This document shows, one piece after another, positions 25,925-34,991 of a DNA stretch of 64,000 bases. The stretch comes from Rhizobium sp. FKY42 (lineage in GTDB: Bacteria > Pseudomonadota > Alphaproteobacteria > Rhizobiales > Rhizobiaceae), in the NCBI RefSeq assembly GCF_005222835.1, contig NZ_STGA01000010.1, positions 1 through 64,000 of the forward strand, in the 5' to 3' direction. Below the pieces are notes generated by a model that ran no database searches, was not told where the DNA came from, and worked only from the letters and a program-made list of their open reading frames with translations. The first letter of the stretch is position 1, and every line of letters begins with the position of its first letter. The position numbers and the translations under genes were made by a program.

Positions 25925-26217
25925 TCAGGCGACAGCAGCCACTCCGGAATGTTTTAAGCGAGGATAATCATAGGCGATGACCTTTGAGGTGGTGTAGCCT
26001 GCCCCTACCAGCGCTTCAGCAAGCTTGATGGCGGCGGTTACGCCATCGATGACCGGCACTGCCATGGCCTCGTCCGCGCCCCTTCAATGCTGACAGGCGT
26101 ATCCGTCGGATTGACGGCGGGTGACCTACGTGTCCGCTGCTTGACGCGCAAGGCGCTTTCCAGCGCCTGGACTGTCATGGCTGCGGTCGAATTGGGATTG
26201 ATCAAACGAATATGCAT
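25925..26217 (-). pseudogene. Hydantoin-racemase-like gene relic, internal deletion
   Basis: The minus strand starts MHIRLINPNSTAAM and continues to NPTDTPVSIEG, the N-terminus of an Asp/Glu/hydantoin racemase. It then jumps in another frame to AMAVPVIDGVTAAIKLAEAL, the family C-terminus, ending at a TGA. Only about 97 codons of the expected 230-250 remain and both active-site cysteines are gone. An intact relative lies 2.3 kb away at 22905-23579, but the two N-termini differ, so this is not a simple recent duplicate. Confidence 0.75.
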
Positions 26218-26239
26218 GTAGTCGAATCTTTCAAAGATC

Positions 26240-26446
26240 TTATTGGTCTTGCGGCTTGATGAAATCGGATATCGGAGGGGCCGTCAGAACGAACTGGCGG
26301 TCCGAGGTGATGTAGTTGTCGGCATGCAGGCAAGCGATGGGCTGGTAGTGCTCGGGGTCCACATATCGCCCCTCGGCATCCATGCATTCAGGACGCACGT
26401 GCATGTGGACCACTTCGCCAAGAACCAGAGTGCGACGGTGGTAATC
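26240..26446 (-). pseudogene. Flavin reductase-like domain protein, 3' fragment
   Basis: The readable end TLVLGEVVHMHV, EGRYVDPEHYQPIACLHADNY and SDRQFVL matches the C-terminal third of flavin-reductase-like (FMN-binding split barrel) proteins. No start or upstream domain exists in this frame, and it is cut where unrelated sequence begins near 26446. It probably served an oxygenase once encoded here. Confidence 0.6.
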
Positions 26447-26583
26447 GATCCACGCGGAAGATCCCTGTCGGAACTTGCTCCGCTGTCCCTTCCATCCGAA
26501 TAGATGCCGACAGGTATTGAATGCCGCTGGTATTGACGCTATCTTGCGTCTGTCTTGGTGGCATTTCGTAGGCGGAATGGATC

Positions 26584-26934
26584 ATGGGCCTCGCCCAGTA
26601 TGCAGATGATGGATTGCTTGCACCCCGCAAGATCGCGGATGCATTTCGCACGACCAGCGAAGAGATCGCCCGCACCGCCGGACTCGGAAAGGACGCAATC
26701 CAGCGCAAGGACCGTGTTCGCTCGGACAGAACGCAGCGACGGCTGCGCGAGATGGTCGAGATCGTCAACAAGGTCGAACCACGCTTCGGCTCGGCGTTAA
26801 TGGCCTACGCCTGGTACCGATCCGAGCCTCTATCCGGCTTCTGCGGCCAGACCGCTATGCAACTGGTCCGCAACGGTCGTGCCGACGAGGTGCTTGACTA
26901 TATCGACGCTGTCGACGCCGGCGTCCACGCATAG
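26584..26934 (+). CDS. Xre/MbcA/ParS-type antitoxin
   Basis: 116 residues. The C-terminal half resembles the toxin-binding antitoxin domain (DUF2384): RRLREMVEIVNKVEPRFG, SALMAYAWYRSEPLSGFCGQTAMQLVRNGRADEVLDYID. The N-terminus (TSEEIARTAGLGKDAIQRKDRV) is an Xre-like helix-turn-helix for autoregulation. It ends 8 nt before the RES-domain toxin, the standard antitoxin-first order. Confidence 0.88.
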   Translation: MGLAQYADDGLLAPRKIADAFRTTSEEIARTAGLGKDAIQRKDRVRSDRTQRRLREMVEIVNKVEPRFGSALMAYAWYRSEPLSGFCGQTAMQLVRNGRADEVLDYIDAVDAGVHA

Positions 26935-26942
26935 TCGCACCC

Positions 26943-27440
26943 ATGCATTATCAGGGAAAGCTCTATCGGGCGCTCAACCCGATCTATGCCCGTGAACCTT
27001 TGTCGGGGCGTGGCGCGGAACTCTACGGCGGACGCTTCAACCCGAAAGGTGTGCCGGCCCTTTACACATCTCTGACGATCATGACAGCCCTCAAGGAGGC
27101 CAACCAGGTCGGTACTCTGCAACCGACGACGTTGGTTTCCTACGATGCCGATATCGACCAAGTTTTCGACTGTCGTGATGATGCAGCCCTTCGGGCGCAG
27201 GGAATGGATGCGGCGGCACTGAGCGATCCCACCTGGCGTGACCAGATGAAGGTTTCGGGAGAAGCGCGCACACAAACATTCGCGCGCCACCTCGCCGCCC
27301 TGGGCTTTTGCGGACTGGTCGTGAAGAGCTTCGCACCTGCGGCAACGGAAGATGATCTCAATCTCGTTCTCTGGGCGTGGGGCAGCGCAACGCCGAGCCG
27401 CCTGGTCCTGATCGATGACGAAGACAGACTGTCACGCTAG
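26943..27440 (+). CDS. RES-domain toxin (NAD+-degrading type)
   Basis: 165 residues of the RES family. The conserved YRALNP, GRGAELYGGRFNPKG, ALYTS and the mid-domain Glu in LKEANQV are present. Characterised RES toxins (MbcT, ParT) destroy NAD+ or ADP-ribosylate targets and are held in check by the Xre-type partner. Both genes look intact in a region otherwise full of relics, which fits selection to keep a toxin-antitoxin module. Confidence 0.88.
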   Translation: MHYQGKLYRALNPIYAREPLSGRGAELYGGRFNPKGVPALYTSLTIMTALKEANQVGTLQPTTLVSYDADIDQVFDCRDDAALRAQGMDAAALSDPTWRDQMKVSGEARTQTFARHLAALGFCGLVVKSFAPAATEDDLNLVLWAWGSATPSRLVLIDDEDRLSR

Positions 27441-27488
27441 TTTGCTCGCAATAGGATCGGTACGCCCTCTTGCTCGGCGCATACGCTC

Positions 27489-27605
27489 CATGAATGCGTG
27501 AAGAAAGCCGAGTTCGCCAGCGACAAGCGTGCAGGTTTGCCAAGTGACGTCGCGGAAAAGATGAAGGCTCTGGAGAGGGAGAACCGCGGGCTTCGCCACA
27601 AGTAG
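27489..27605 (+). pseudogene. IS3-family OrfA fragment
   Basis: The frame HECVKKAEFASDKRAGLPSD, then KMKALERENRGLRHK-stop, matches the leucine-zipper end of IS3-type OrfA. Its HTH part and OrfB are missing. Confidence 0.65.
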
Positions 27606-27822
27606 CCAGAGGGTTTACTGTAGACGGTCTCCTAACCGCCCTTGGTTTTCATCGCGTCAGTCACCTTGCGCTTGACCGGATCGGCGTTGATCTCGCCCAA
27701 TGCAACTTGATGGGTATCCGGGTCATCCTTTGCTGGCATATAGCCTCTCGGTCTGTTCTCCTGTGGGCCTTCTGGTCCGAAAGACGCCCGCTCGACAACA
27801 CTTTCGATCGAAGCGGAGGCCG

Positions 27823-28225
27823 ATCATCGTTGCCTTCCGCCGACACACACTGTTGCCGCTGGATGACTGCCACCTACATGACGCACATGTTCGACATGCG
27901 TTGTCGCGAGAACGGGATCGAACACAGGCTCACCAAAATCAAGCATCCCTGAACCAACGGCCACGTCGAGCGAATGAACCGAACGATCAAGGAAGCGACT
28001 GTCAAACGTGACCACTACGACAGCCATGCCCAGCTAACCGCCCACCTTCATGATTTCGTTGACGCCTACAATTACGGCCGGCGGCTAAAGACGCTGCGCG
28101 GCCTGACGCCCTACGAATACATCGGCAAAATCTGGGCAACAGAGCCAAAACGGTTTGAACTCAACGCACCATCAAATGCCGTGACTAAACGGGGCTCATG
28201 TCCCAGTTCAACATGGCTCGCTTGA
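27823..28225 (+). pseudogene. IS481-type transposase relic
   Basis: An N-terminal piece (FRRHTLLPLDDC, to 27870) is followed in another frame by the end of a DDE integrase core: THMFDMRCRENGIEHRLTKIKHP, a TGA at 27950-27952 where Trp is expected, then TNGHVERMNRTIKEATVKR and LKTLRGLTPYEYIGKIW. A large internal deletion and a nonsense codon make it inactive. Confidence 0.75.
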
Positions 28226-28300
28226 GCAGATGATCGAACACGCCCGGATCATTCATGGCAAAGTCTCCCCCCGAGGCTATTTCGATCAACCCGACCGCTG

Positions 28301-28798
28301 TCAGCCGACGCTCTTCCAATCGATGATCTTCCGAAGAGTGGAGATGAACTTCTCCCTCTCCTCGTCGCTGAGATCTCCGAAAACTTCCGCATCGACGGCA
28401 TTCATCAAAGTGGACTGACGATTGACAAGGTCATGTCCGGCCGCCGTCAGTTCAAGACCGACGCAGCGCCGATCTTCCGGAGGCACGACGCGGCGCAACA
28501 GGTTCCCCTTTTCCAGCGCGGCAACCAGACGGCTCATGCTGGGCCATGTGATGCGATAAAGATCGGCCAGCAGCCCTTGGGAAATACCTGGATTGAGAGC
28601 GACTGCTTTCAGAACCGTAAAGTCGCTAAGGCTGACCCGACCGCCTTTGTCTCTGATGAGAGCATATTGCTTCTCCCGGCTCATTAGTTGGGCAATGTGC
28701 AGAAGAAAACCGGCGGAGTACCAGAGCTCTCCCAGATCGATCATTCGCTCCGGCGAGGCCTCGACAACATCACGGTTAGTAGCGATTTCAGAGCTCAC
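28301..28798 (-). CDS. MarR-family transcriptional regulator
   Basis: About 165 residues with the winged-helix core: a recognition helix in ISQGLLADLYRITWPSMSRLVAALEKG and the wing RRVVPPEDRRCVGLELTAAG. Flanking helices give a dimer interface, the usual MarR layout. The GTG at 28798 has AAGAG 7 nt upstream; a TTG at 28828 is a longer alternative without RBS. It diverges from an acyl-CoA-synthetase relic, hinting that it once controlled an aromatic or phenylpropanoid CoA-ligase operon now lost. Confidence 0.83.
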   Translation of the reverse strand: MSSEIATNRDVVEASPERMIDLGELWYSAGFLLHIAQLMSREKQYALIRDKGGRVSLSDFTVLKAVALNPGISQGLLADLYRITWPSMSRLVAALEKGNLLRRVVPPEDRRCVGLELTAAGHDLVNRQSTLMNAVDAEVFGDLSDEEREKFISTLRKIIDWKSVG

Positions 28799-28828
28799 GG
28801 GAATTCTCTTCAGATAAAATAATTTCAA

Positions 28829-29025
28829 ATGGAATAATTACGCGAACAACAATAAAAAGACAAGCCATGACAGGCCTTGGAAGGAGGAGGCTTGCTGGAT
28901 CGTTCGGGCCAAAACGGACAATGAGACGCCACCGAGTGGCGTGAGGAGTATACAGGGAGCAGGGAGACCCAATATCCCAGTCACACAGGAATAGCGGCGG
29001 CTGGGCGCCACATCAGACCGGCCCT
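28829..29025. other. Intergenic region upstream of MarR gene
   Basis: No gene is seen. It separates the MarR gene from the start of the acyl-CoA synthetase relic and probably held their divergent promoters. No convincing palindrome was found. Confidence 0.3.
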
Positions 29026-29306
29026 ATGACCTATTCCGAAGCAGCGGACTACGTCATTACCACCAACCCGGCATATGAAGTCACGACAGCGACAATCCGC
29101 GGAATTGAATACAAAGCGTTCAAGAACGTACCGGACACTGTGCACGGCCTCACGGAAGAGGGTCGCGCGGCACATGATGGTGGCAAGGCCCACTATCTGC
29201 TTTTTGAGGGAGAGGGCTGGACCTTCGACGAATTCCGCCGCGACGTCTACCGTATTCGTCCGGAATGACCGGTCAGCCCAAGGGAGTCATCCTGACCCAT
29301 CGTGCG
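29026..29306 (+). pseudogene. Acyl-CoA synthetase relic
   Basis: The frame from 29026 reads like the first 80 residues of an AMP-forming acyl-CoA synthetase (AFKNVPDTVHGL, then YLLFEGEGWTFDEFRRDVY). It then stops, and in a different frame TGQPKGVILTHRA, the phosphate-binding P-loop found about 100-150 residues later in the family, ends at the IS110 relic. The gene has thus lost its middle and its 3' end. Confidence 0.7.
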
Positions 29307-29311
29307 CTGGG

Positions 29312-29705
29312 CGATCGAAGCCGACTTCGCGATCGCTACACCACGCTCGAGAAGCAAACTTCGCATCTGCGAGATCAGGGCGACACGATGATTGAGCAGC
29401 CTCTGCCGAGCACGGTGGAGGCCTTGGATGTCCTGCTGGATAATCGATGTCTTCGGCACGCAGCGCATGTGTGGCTGTTGAACAGCAATGCATATTGCCT
29501 GGGCATCGTTGCCGTCATTCTTCTGGCCCTTCAAGAACGGCTTCACATACTGCGGCGCGATGATCTTCACAGCATGCCCCTGAGTTTCAAAATGCCGCTG
29601 CCAGTGAAAGGCACCCGTGCAAGCTTCGATCCCGATCAGGCATGGCGGCAATGCCTTGAAGAATCCAACGACATCGTCGCGGCTCACCGTCGCGCCTGCA
29701 CCAAT
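29312..29705 (-). pseudogene. IS110-family transposase fragment
   Basis: The minus frame contains FFKALPPCLIGIEACTGAFHWQRHF, QYVKPFLKGQKNDGNDAQAICIAV and LISQMRSLLLERGVAIA, the N-terminal DEDD transposase region of IS110. The first acidic motif upstream and the whole C-terminal serine domain are missing. Its 3' break abuts the acyl-CoA synthetase relic. Confidence 0.75.
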
Positions 29706-29808
29706 CGCGGCCCGGCCCCGCAAATCCGGCAGATTGAGTTATATTTTGCTTATTTTCCACAAAATAAACCTAGGATTCACTGGTAGAAGCACATAGCAGG
29801 TTTTGCAG

Positions 29809-30714
29809 TCAACTTGCCTTGGGGCAAAGCGCCTTTGCGAACTCACGAGCGATGAAATCGAGGAAGCTGCGCGTCTTTGCCGGAAGATTCCCCCTGTTCG
29901 GATAGACGGCCAGAAAGGGCACCGTCACGCTCGTGATATCCGCCAGCACCTGCTCCAGAATGCCGCTTTCAATGTCATGACGCGCAAGCCACAGGGGCAG
30001 GAAAACATAACCCAATCCTTCCCGGGCAGCATCAAGAAGCAACAGTTCATTGACACTTCTGAGCACCGGCCTGAAGCGGAGCCGAATAATATCCCCTTGG
30101 CTTTTCAGCTGGATTTGACCATCTGCTCCATAGTGGGAATAGGCAAGAAATGCCTGCCCCTCAAGATCGTCCACCGTGGCGGGTCTGCCAACCTTTTCCA
30201 GAAAGGAAGGAGAGGCCACCAGCACGAACATGTTGTCTGGAAGCTTTCGGGCAATCAGGCCCTCGTCGGGCTTGAGTGTGCTTCGAAGGCCGAGGTCAAA
30301 GCCTTCCTCAACAAGGTTCACCATGCGGCCGCTGAAATCCAGATCCAGAACGACATCAGGAAATTGCTCCGTATAGCGGGCAATGAGACGCGTGAACGGG
30401 CTTGTGGCCATCCAGATCGGCAGGCTGATTTTCAGCACCCCGCGGGGATTGATATTCGCCTGGCTGACCCGCGCTTCGACCTCATCCAGCCCCTCCAGCA
30501 ATACACGGACCTGATGGCGATAATCGACCCCCGTCTCGGTGAGGCTGACATTGCGGCTGGTGCGGTTCAAAAGCCGAGAACCCAGACGCTGCTCCAGATG
30601 CTGGATGTGCTTGCTTGCCATGGCTGGCGACATCGAAAGTCGTTCGGCGGCTGCCGAAAAGCTCTTGCATTCCGCAACGGTGATGAACACGCGCAGGCTG
30701 GTTAATGTGTCCAT
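29809..30714 (-). CDS. LysR-family transcriptional regulator
   Basis: 301 residues: an N-terminal HTH (LRVFITVAECKSFSAAAERLSMSPAMASKHIQHLEQRLG) and an effector domain from about 90 to the end (GVLKISLPIWMA). It clearly resembles the regulator at 37084-37989 throughout: both have SPAM-SKH in the recognition helix and end YPNR-LPAKTR-FLDF. The adjacent intact gene on the other side is a lipoprotein hydrolase transcribed away from it. The regulated gene is unknown. Confidence 0.9.
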   Translation of the reverse strand: MDTLTSLRVFITVAECKSFSAAAERLSMSPAMASKHIQHLEQRLGSRLLNRTSRNVSLTETGVDYRHQVRVLLEGLDEVEARVSQANINPRGVLKISLPIWMATSPFTRLIARYTEQFPDVVLDLDFSGRMVNLVEEGFDLGLRSTLKPDEGLIARKLPDNMFVLVASPSFLEKVGRPATVDDLEGQAFLAYSHYGADGQIQLKSQGDIIRLRFRPVLRSVNELLLLDAAREGLGYVFLPLWLARHDIESGILEQVLADITSVTVPFLAVYPNRGNLPAKTRSFLDFIAREFAKALCPKAS

Positions 30715-30877
30715 GATTAACTCACGCGAAATGCTGATTATCGAAGGCGCCGGCTGATTGTCTCGCGCTTAATCTATATCTGTTACCTGCACCGAGCATC
30801 AGAATGCGAAAACGGCCATAATCCTGGCTGCAAGGGCTCTGAGCATCGTTCAAGAAAAGCACAAGGTCAGGCATTTG

Positions 30878-31978
30878 ATGCATCGGTTCGCAGTATTTAG
30901 GGGGCTGGATGTTTCCAGGTTGATAGCGCCGAGATCTGTAGTCGTTCTGACCGTGATCCTGTCGATGCTGACGAGTTGTGCTCGCTGGCCGTCGCAGATG
31001 CAGCCAATTGTTCTTCCGCAAGCCCCGCAAGAAACTCTCAGCATGGTGGTGGCCACGACACGTGCCAAGAGCGATGATCCGAAAATCGGTTATTCCGGCG
31101 AACGAGGTTCTGAACTTAGTATTGAAAATGTCGTTGTCTCCGTACCGGTCTCGGCGGCCCGAAAGCCGGGAGAGGTTGATCTTCCATCCCGATTCGAGAA
31201 GCTAGACCCGGACAAAGCCTTTTTGGTGACCAAGACGCAGCCGATGAACGAGGCCAGCATCCATGGCTGGTACAAGGATTTCATCGGCCCCAAACGGCGC
31301 GTGCTCATCTTTGTTCATGGTTTCAATTACAGCTATTACGAATCAGTCATCCGTTTCGCTCAAATTGCCTCTGATCTGCGTGTCGATGTGGCTCCCGTGC
31401 TGTTTTCCTGGCCTTCGCGCGCAAATCCCTTGGATTATCCTTATGACCGGGAAAGCGTTACCTATTCCCGCTTTGGGCTGGATACAGTTCTGGAAAAGAC
31501 GATAAACGAACCGGACGTCAGTGAGGTGACGATTCTTGCCCATTCGATGGGAAGTTGGCTGACGATGGAATCGCTGCGCGATATTGCCATGAAACACGGT
31601 AGCGTTTCATCCAAGATCAGCGACGTGATTCTCGCAGCTCCGGATATCGACATTGATGTATTCCGCCGTCAACTGGTCGAACTCGGTGCGAAACGTCCGA
31701 GGATCACCATCTTTTCTTCGCAGGAAGATAAGGCTTTGAAGATATCTCGCTTCTTCGCCGGCGATGTGGATCGTCTCGGCGGCTCTGATCTGCGTGCCTA
31801 CCGCAAGGAACTGGAAGCGGAGAAAATCAACTTCATCGATGCAACTGATTTCAGGGACAGCGGCGCCCTGGGCCACAACGCCTTCGCCGAATCCTCGGAA
31901 ATGCTTCATATATTAGCGAAACAACTATCGACGCAGTCACTCACCGCATCTCGCAAGAGCCAGGACGACACCCAGTAG
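30878..31978 (+). CDS. DUF900-type alpha/beta-hydrolase lipoprotein
   Basis: 366 residues. An N-terminal hydrophobic stretch ends in the lipobox LTSC near residue 35, so the protein is probably lipid-anchored. The hydrolase core has VLIFVHGFNYSYYE (oxyanion loop), the nucleophile elbow LAHSMGSW and a late His in LGHNAF. It resembles COG4782-type hydrolases found in many Rhizobiales. Substrate is unknown. ATG 30878 is preceded by AAGG; a hairpin terminator follows. Confidence 0.82.
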   Translation: MHRFAVFRGLDVSRLIAPRSVVVLTVILSMLTSCARWPSQMQPIVLPQAPQETLSMVVATTRAKSDDPKIGYSGERGSELSIENVVVSVPVSAARKPGEVDLPSRFEKLDPDKAFLVTKTQPMNEASIHGWYKDFIGPKRRVLIFVHGFNYSYYESVIRFAQIASDLRVDVAPVLFSWPSRANPLDYPYDRESVTYSRFGLDTVLEKTINEPDVSEVTILAHSMGSWLTMESLRDIAMKHGSVSSKISDVILAAPDIDIDVFRRQLVELGAKRPRITIFSSQEDKALKISRFFAGDVDRLGGSDLRAYRKELEAEKINFIDATDFRDSGALGHNAFAESSEMLHILAKQLSTQSLTASRKSQDDTQ

Positions 31979-31985
31979 CGGTGAC

Positions 31986-32020
31986 GACGCATGATAGCAG
32001 CTCACCTGTTATCATGCGTC
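31986..32020. terminator. Hairpin after lipoprotein hydrolase gene
   Basis: GACGCATGATA (31986-31996) pairs with TATCATGCGTC (32010-32020): an 11-bp stem 8 nt after the stop. It lies between convergent genes and can serve both directions. Confidence 0.6.
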
Positions 32021-32145
32021 ATGGAATGGGCGGATGAGCGAGGTTGCGCCACAAGCCATGAAACTTGAGGTGCGGCGGCCAATCGGGATGGGGTTCCATT
32101 CCGGATCCCCACCATCATATGGCGCTGGGCGCCTGAACTCGCCCC

Positions 32146-33039
32146 TTAACGCCCTGCCTTGTCTGTCCATTCCGGCGGCGCCCCAACCATACCAGCCACC
32201 ATGCCCGGCACGCCCGGCGCGCGGCCAAAGCGATCGCAAGCTGCATATTTGGGCTTTCCACCGAAGAATGCATTGACCCTCTGCGCCGACGGCAGGCTAA
32301 GGTCGAGCATGGATGGGGCCTTGCCCTTGATCAGAAGTTGCCCGAAACTGTCGCCATAGGACGTTGCCAATGCATAGGCATCACCAACTTCCGAAAGGCG
32401 CGGACTGTTGGTGATGGAGTTGGCACCTCTCGCCCACACCAGGGCAGCGCGCTGCTGGCCAGCCGCGTTCTGCACCTCACCTTCGACGGCAAGACCACCA
32501 AGACCAAACGGAAGGCGCGGCACGCTCACGGGCAGGACGAAGCTGGTACCTAGGGAGGTGGCAGCCGACAGGCCGGCCATGGTCTTGTTGGTCGGGACGA
32601 TGTTGGTGATGACGTTATGAACCGTGAGGTCCGCGGGCGCGTTTTCCGGCACGATCTCGTAGCGGTCGCTAAGGGCGACACACACTGCCCGGTCCAGTGC
32701 ATTGGTGACGAGGGCACGATCCTGCGGCTTTTTGATCTGGCTGGCGGCGGTCGGCGAAAAGGATGTTGGCAGGATCTTGACGGTCTTGGCGGCCGAAAGC
32801 GACGGCTTGTCGGCGTAACTGCGGGACTTCGAGAGGGTGCCTTGCTCCTTGCCGAGATTGCTGTAGGTGGACAGTGCACCATTTTCCGTCAGCGCCACGC
32901 TGGTGCATGAGCTTGCCAGAAAAGCCAGCGGTACAAGGCGGCTAGCGAGTTTCAGAACAAGATGAGGCTGGCTTGATCGAGGCAAATGGCCGGAAACGCC
33001 ATGAATGCCTGAGGATGAATAAGACTTTTTCGTCTGCAT
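32146..33039 (-). CDS. DUF3313-like lipoprotein
   Basis: 297 residues. A long N-terminal stretch with KLASRLVPLAFLASSC provides a lipobox (LASSC) at about residue 45, further from the start than usual. The middle resembles DUF3313 proteins: YSNLG, VKILPTSFSP, RALVTNALDRAVCVALSDRYEIV, ADLTVHNVITNIVPTNKT. The role of this family is unknown; members sit in the outer envelope. AAGG precedes ATG 33039 at 6-7 nt. Confidence 0.75.
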   Translation of the reverse strand: MQTKKSYSSSGIHGVSGHLPRSSQPHLVLKLASRLVPLAFLASSCTSVALTENGALSTYSNLGKEQGTLSKSRSYADKPSLSAAKTVKILPTSFSPTAASQIKKPQDRALVTNALDRAVCVALSDRYEIVPENAPADLTVHNVITNIVPTNKTMAGLSAATSLGTSFVLPVSVPRLPFGLGGLAVEGEVQNAAGQQRAALVWARGANSITNSPRLSEVGDAYALATSYGDSFGQLLIKGKAPSMLDLSLPSAQRVNAFFGGKPKYAACDRFGRAPGVPGMVAGMVGAPPEWTDKAGR

Positions 33040-33679
33040 GATTTGCCTTGGTTGTCCATTTTAGGGCCGAAGGAGAGCAGGTCGTGAAAGCGCCAAGGTG
33101 GCCGAACTTCAGACTTGATCTTCTTCGGCAGGTTCTTGGGATCGCGTATCGCCTGCAGTGGCTCCATTCCTAGAGTTTCGACTGGCAAGACAACCACTGT
33201 CCGGCTACCCTCTCGGGTCTTCCTCCAGAGGAGCATTCCAGGGCTGAAACTCCGGCCAAGCGATTGAAATAGCGCGATAAACTGCAATGAGATGCGAAGA
33301 GAGGCTTGACGGAAATTACGAACCAGTTCCAGGAGCCTCGACAAAGCCGATTGCAGCCGTTCGCTGTTCCTCGCATCCTTCGGGAAAATTGTGGAGAGGC
33401 CCAAACGATCGAGCGTCTTTGGGACCTTCTTCAAAGGCCAGGTACTGCATGAGGTGTGGCAGCGTCCCCCGATCTACGGTGTTGAACGGCAGCGTCGATG
33501 CCTCTGCATCGTTCTCAGGTTTTTCGCCTTGTATCTCATCTGGATCGCCTCATACCATTTCAACACGATGATCGAGCCGTCACCCTAGATGGTCGAACCG
33601 GCGCGATCACCCGGCCAATCATTGAATCAGCATTTCGGAAGAGTTGATGAACCCGGAGGAGACAAGGCGCTGAGAGCCT
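33040..33679. other. 640-bp stretch without a recognisable gene
   Basis: Open frames exist on both strands, the longest 33434-32952 on the minus strand overlapping the lipoprotein gene, but none resembles a known family. Two adjacent minus-strand frames look partly continuous, so a decayed gene is possible. Confidence 0.3.
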
Positions 33680-34504
33680 TCACAGCTTTGCGTTCGCAGC
33701 AGATTGGCGCACGGCGATCCAGAAGGAAGAAAGCCCTGATAGAAGGATGACGGCGAGGCCCACGAGGCTCCAGGCATCCGGCCACTGCCCGAAGACAGCC
33801 ACTCCTGCCACCGTGGCAGCAATCAGCTGCGAATACATGAGAGGCGCAACCCAGGTGCTGGGCGCCATGCGGCTGGACACGACAATGAGGTAATTGCCGA
33901 GAGCGGATCCGAGGGCGCTCAGGCAGATCAGGAACAGGTTGGCAGGGGTTGGATCCGGCAGATCCGTGGCAAGCCCGAGTGGCGCAGTAACCACCGCGCC
34001 AATGACGAGTTGCGACGCAAGCATGAAGCGCGGCTCGTAGCGGCCTGAAAGCCAGCGGGTTGCGGCCAGATAGGAGCCGTGCAGGCAGCCTGCCAGCAGG
34101 GCCAGCAGAATGCCTTCGCGCACACCAAAGCCTGGTTTGACCACGAGAAGAACCCCGAGAAAGCTGAGGCCCAGCAGGACTGAGCGCGACACGGTAACCT
34201 TTTCGCCGAGGAGCAGAGCCGCGAGAACATAGGAGACAATCGGGCCCACGAAAAACACGCCGAAAACGTTGGCAATCGGTTCGCTGCGCAAGGCAGTCAC
34301 GAAAGTGCAGATGGCACATGTGATGAGCAGACCCCGGAAGATGACAGGCCAATGCAGTAGCTGCCTTTTTGCATTGCCCAGTCCCCCCAGCACCGTGATC
34401 AGCACCAGCCCGGCAATGGTAAACCGCGACCAGGCAACGAAGAAGGGGCTAACGCCCTGCACAGTCAGCAGCTTTCCGGACGTATCGCCAGGACGATGCA
34501 GCAC
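33680..34504 (-). CDS. EamA/DMT-family transporter, probably short at the N-terminus
   Basis: 274 residues with about nine membrane helices of the drug/metabolite transporter fold: SPFFVAWSRFTIAGLVL, ALRSEPIANVFGVFFVGPIVSYVLAALLLGEKV, and a second EamA repeat ending ALGNYLIVVSSRMAPSTWVAPLMYSQLI. The usual first helix is missing: the sequence begins GDTSGKLL, and an in-frame TGA lies two codons before the GTG start. Either an upstream frameshift has removed about 20 residues or translation starts at this GTG. Function may be impaired. Confidence 0.7.
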   Translation of the reverse strand: MLHRPGDTSGKLLTVQGVSPFFVAWSRFTIAGLVLITVLGGLGNAKRQLLHWPVIFRGLLITCAICTFVTALRSEPIANVFGVFFVGPIVSYVLAALLLGEKVTVSRSVLLGLSFLGVLLVVKPGFGVREGILLALLAGCLHGSYLAATRWLSGRYEPRFMLASQLVIGAVVTAPLGLATDLPDPTPANLFLICLSALGSALGNYLIVVSSRMAPSTWVAPLMYSQLIAATVAGVAVFGQWPDAWSLVGLAVILLSGLSSFWIAVRQSAANAKL

Positions 34505-34578
34505 ATCGCATCAAAGACGATTGTAATCGTTTTCAAGTATTGCATATTCATTGTCTTTCCGGCCGAAAGCGCCCCACA

Positions 34579-34914
34579 TCAATTAAATTCGGATTCTATG
34601 GAGACTTGATATTCAGGAAACGAGACAGTGACGCGGTCCGTTTTGGCAATAGCAATGCCCGCATGGAAAGAAGTCTGTGGCACGCCAAGCAGCAGGGAAT
34701 GAACGGTGCCCGGCAGCGAGAGCGGCGTTCCATCAAAATGTGCAGCGATTGTCTGCAGGGCATCGAGACGCAGATGATTGCGCCCGGCCCTGAAGCGCAA
34801 GGGCTGTACCACAGCTCCATGTTTCTCCAGTGTCACCGTGGCTTCAACATCTTCCGGCAACGGACCCAGAAACAGGGCCGGATAAACCGGCCCGCCTTGG
34901 ACATTGATACACAT
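34579..34914 (-). CDS. Hypothetical protein or fragment
   Basis: 111 residues including YPALFLGPLPEDVEATVTL and a C-terminal VTVSFPEYQVSIESEF. The ending vaguely recalls FAH-type hydrolases but the match is not secure. It sits next to a broken PIG-L gene and could itself be a 3' fragment. Confidence 0.35.
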   Translation of the reverse strand: MCINVQGGPVYPALFLGPLPEDVEATVTLEKHGAVVQPLRFRAGRNHLRLDALQTIAAHFDGTPLSLPGTVHSLLLGVPQTSFHAGIAIAKTDRVTVSFPEYQVSIESEFN

Positions 34915-34991
34915 AGTGGCAACGAGTTCCGCCTCCCGTGTGATCTAAAGGGTCGTCTGGCGAAGCGTTATCCCTTCCCCATTCAGAAGCA

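Noticed and set aside
32952..33434. 160-aa minus-strand frame upstream of the DUF3313-like lipoprotein
   Set aside because: Overlaps the start of the well-supported lipoprotein gene, shows no conserved motif and has poor start signals; left as uncharacterised sequence.
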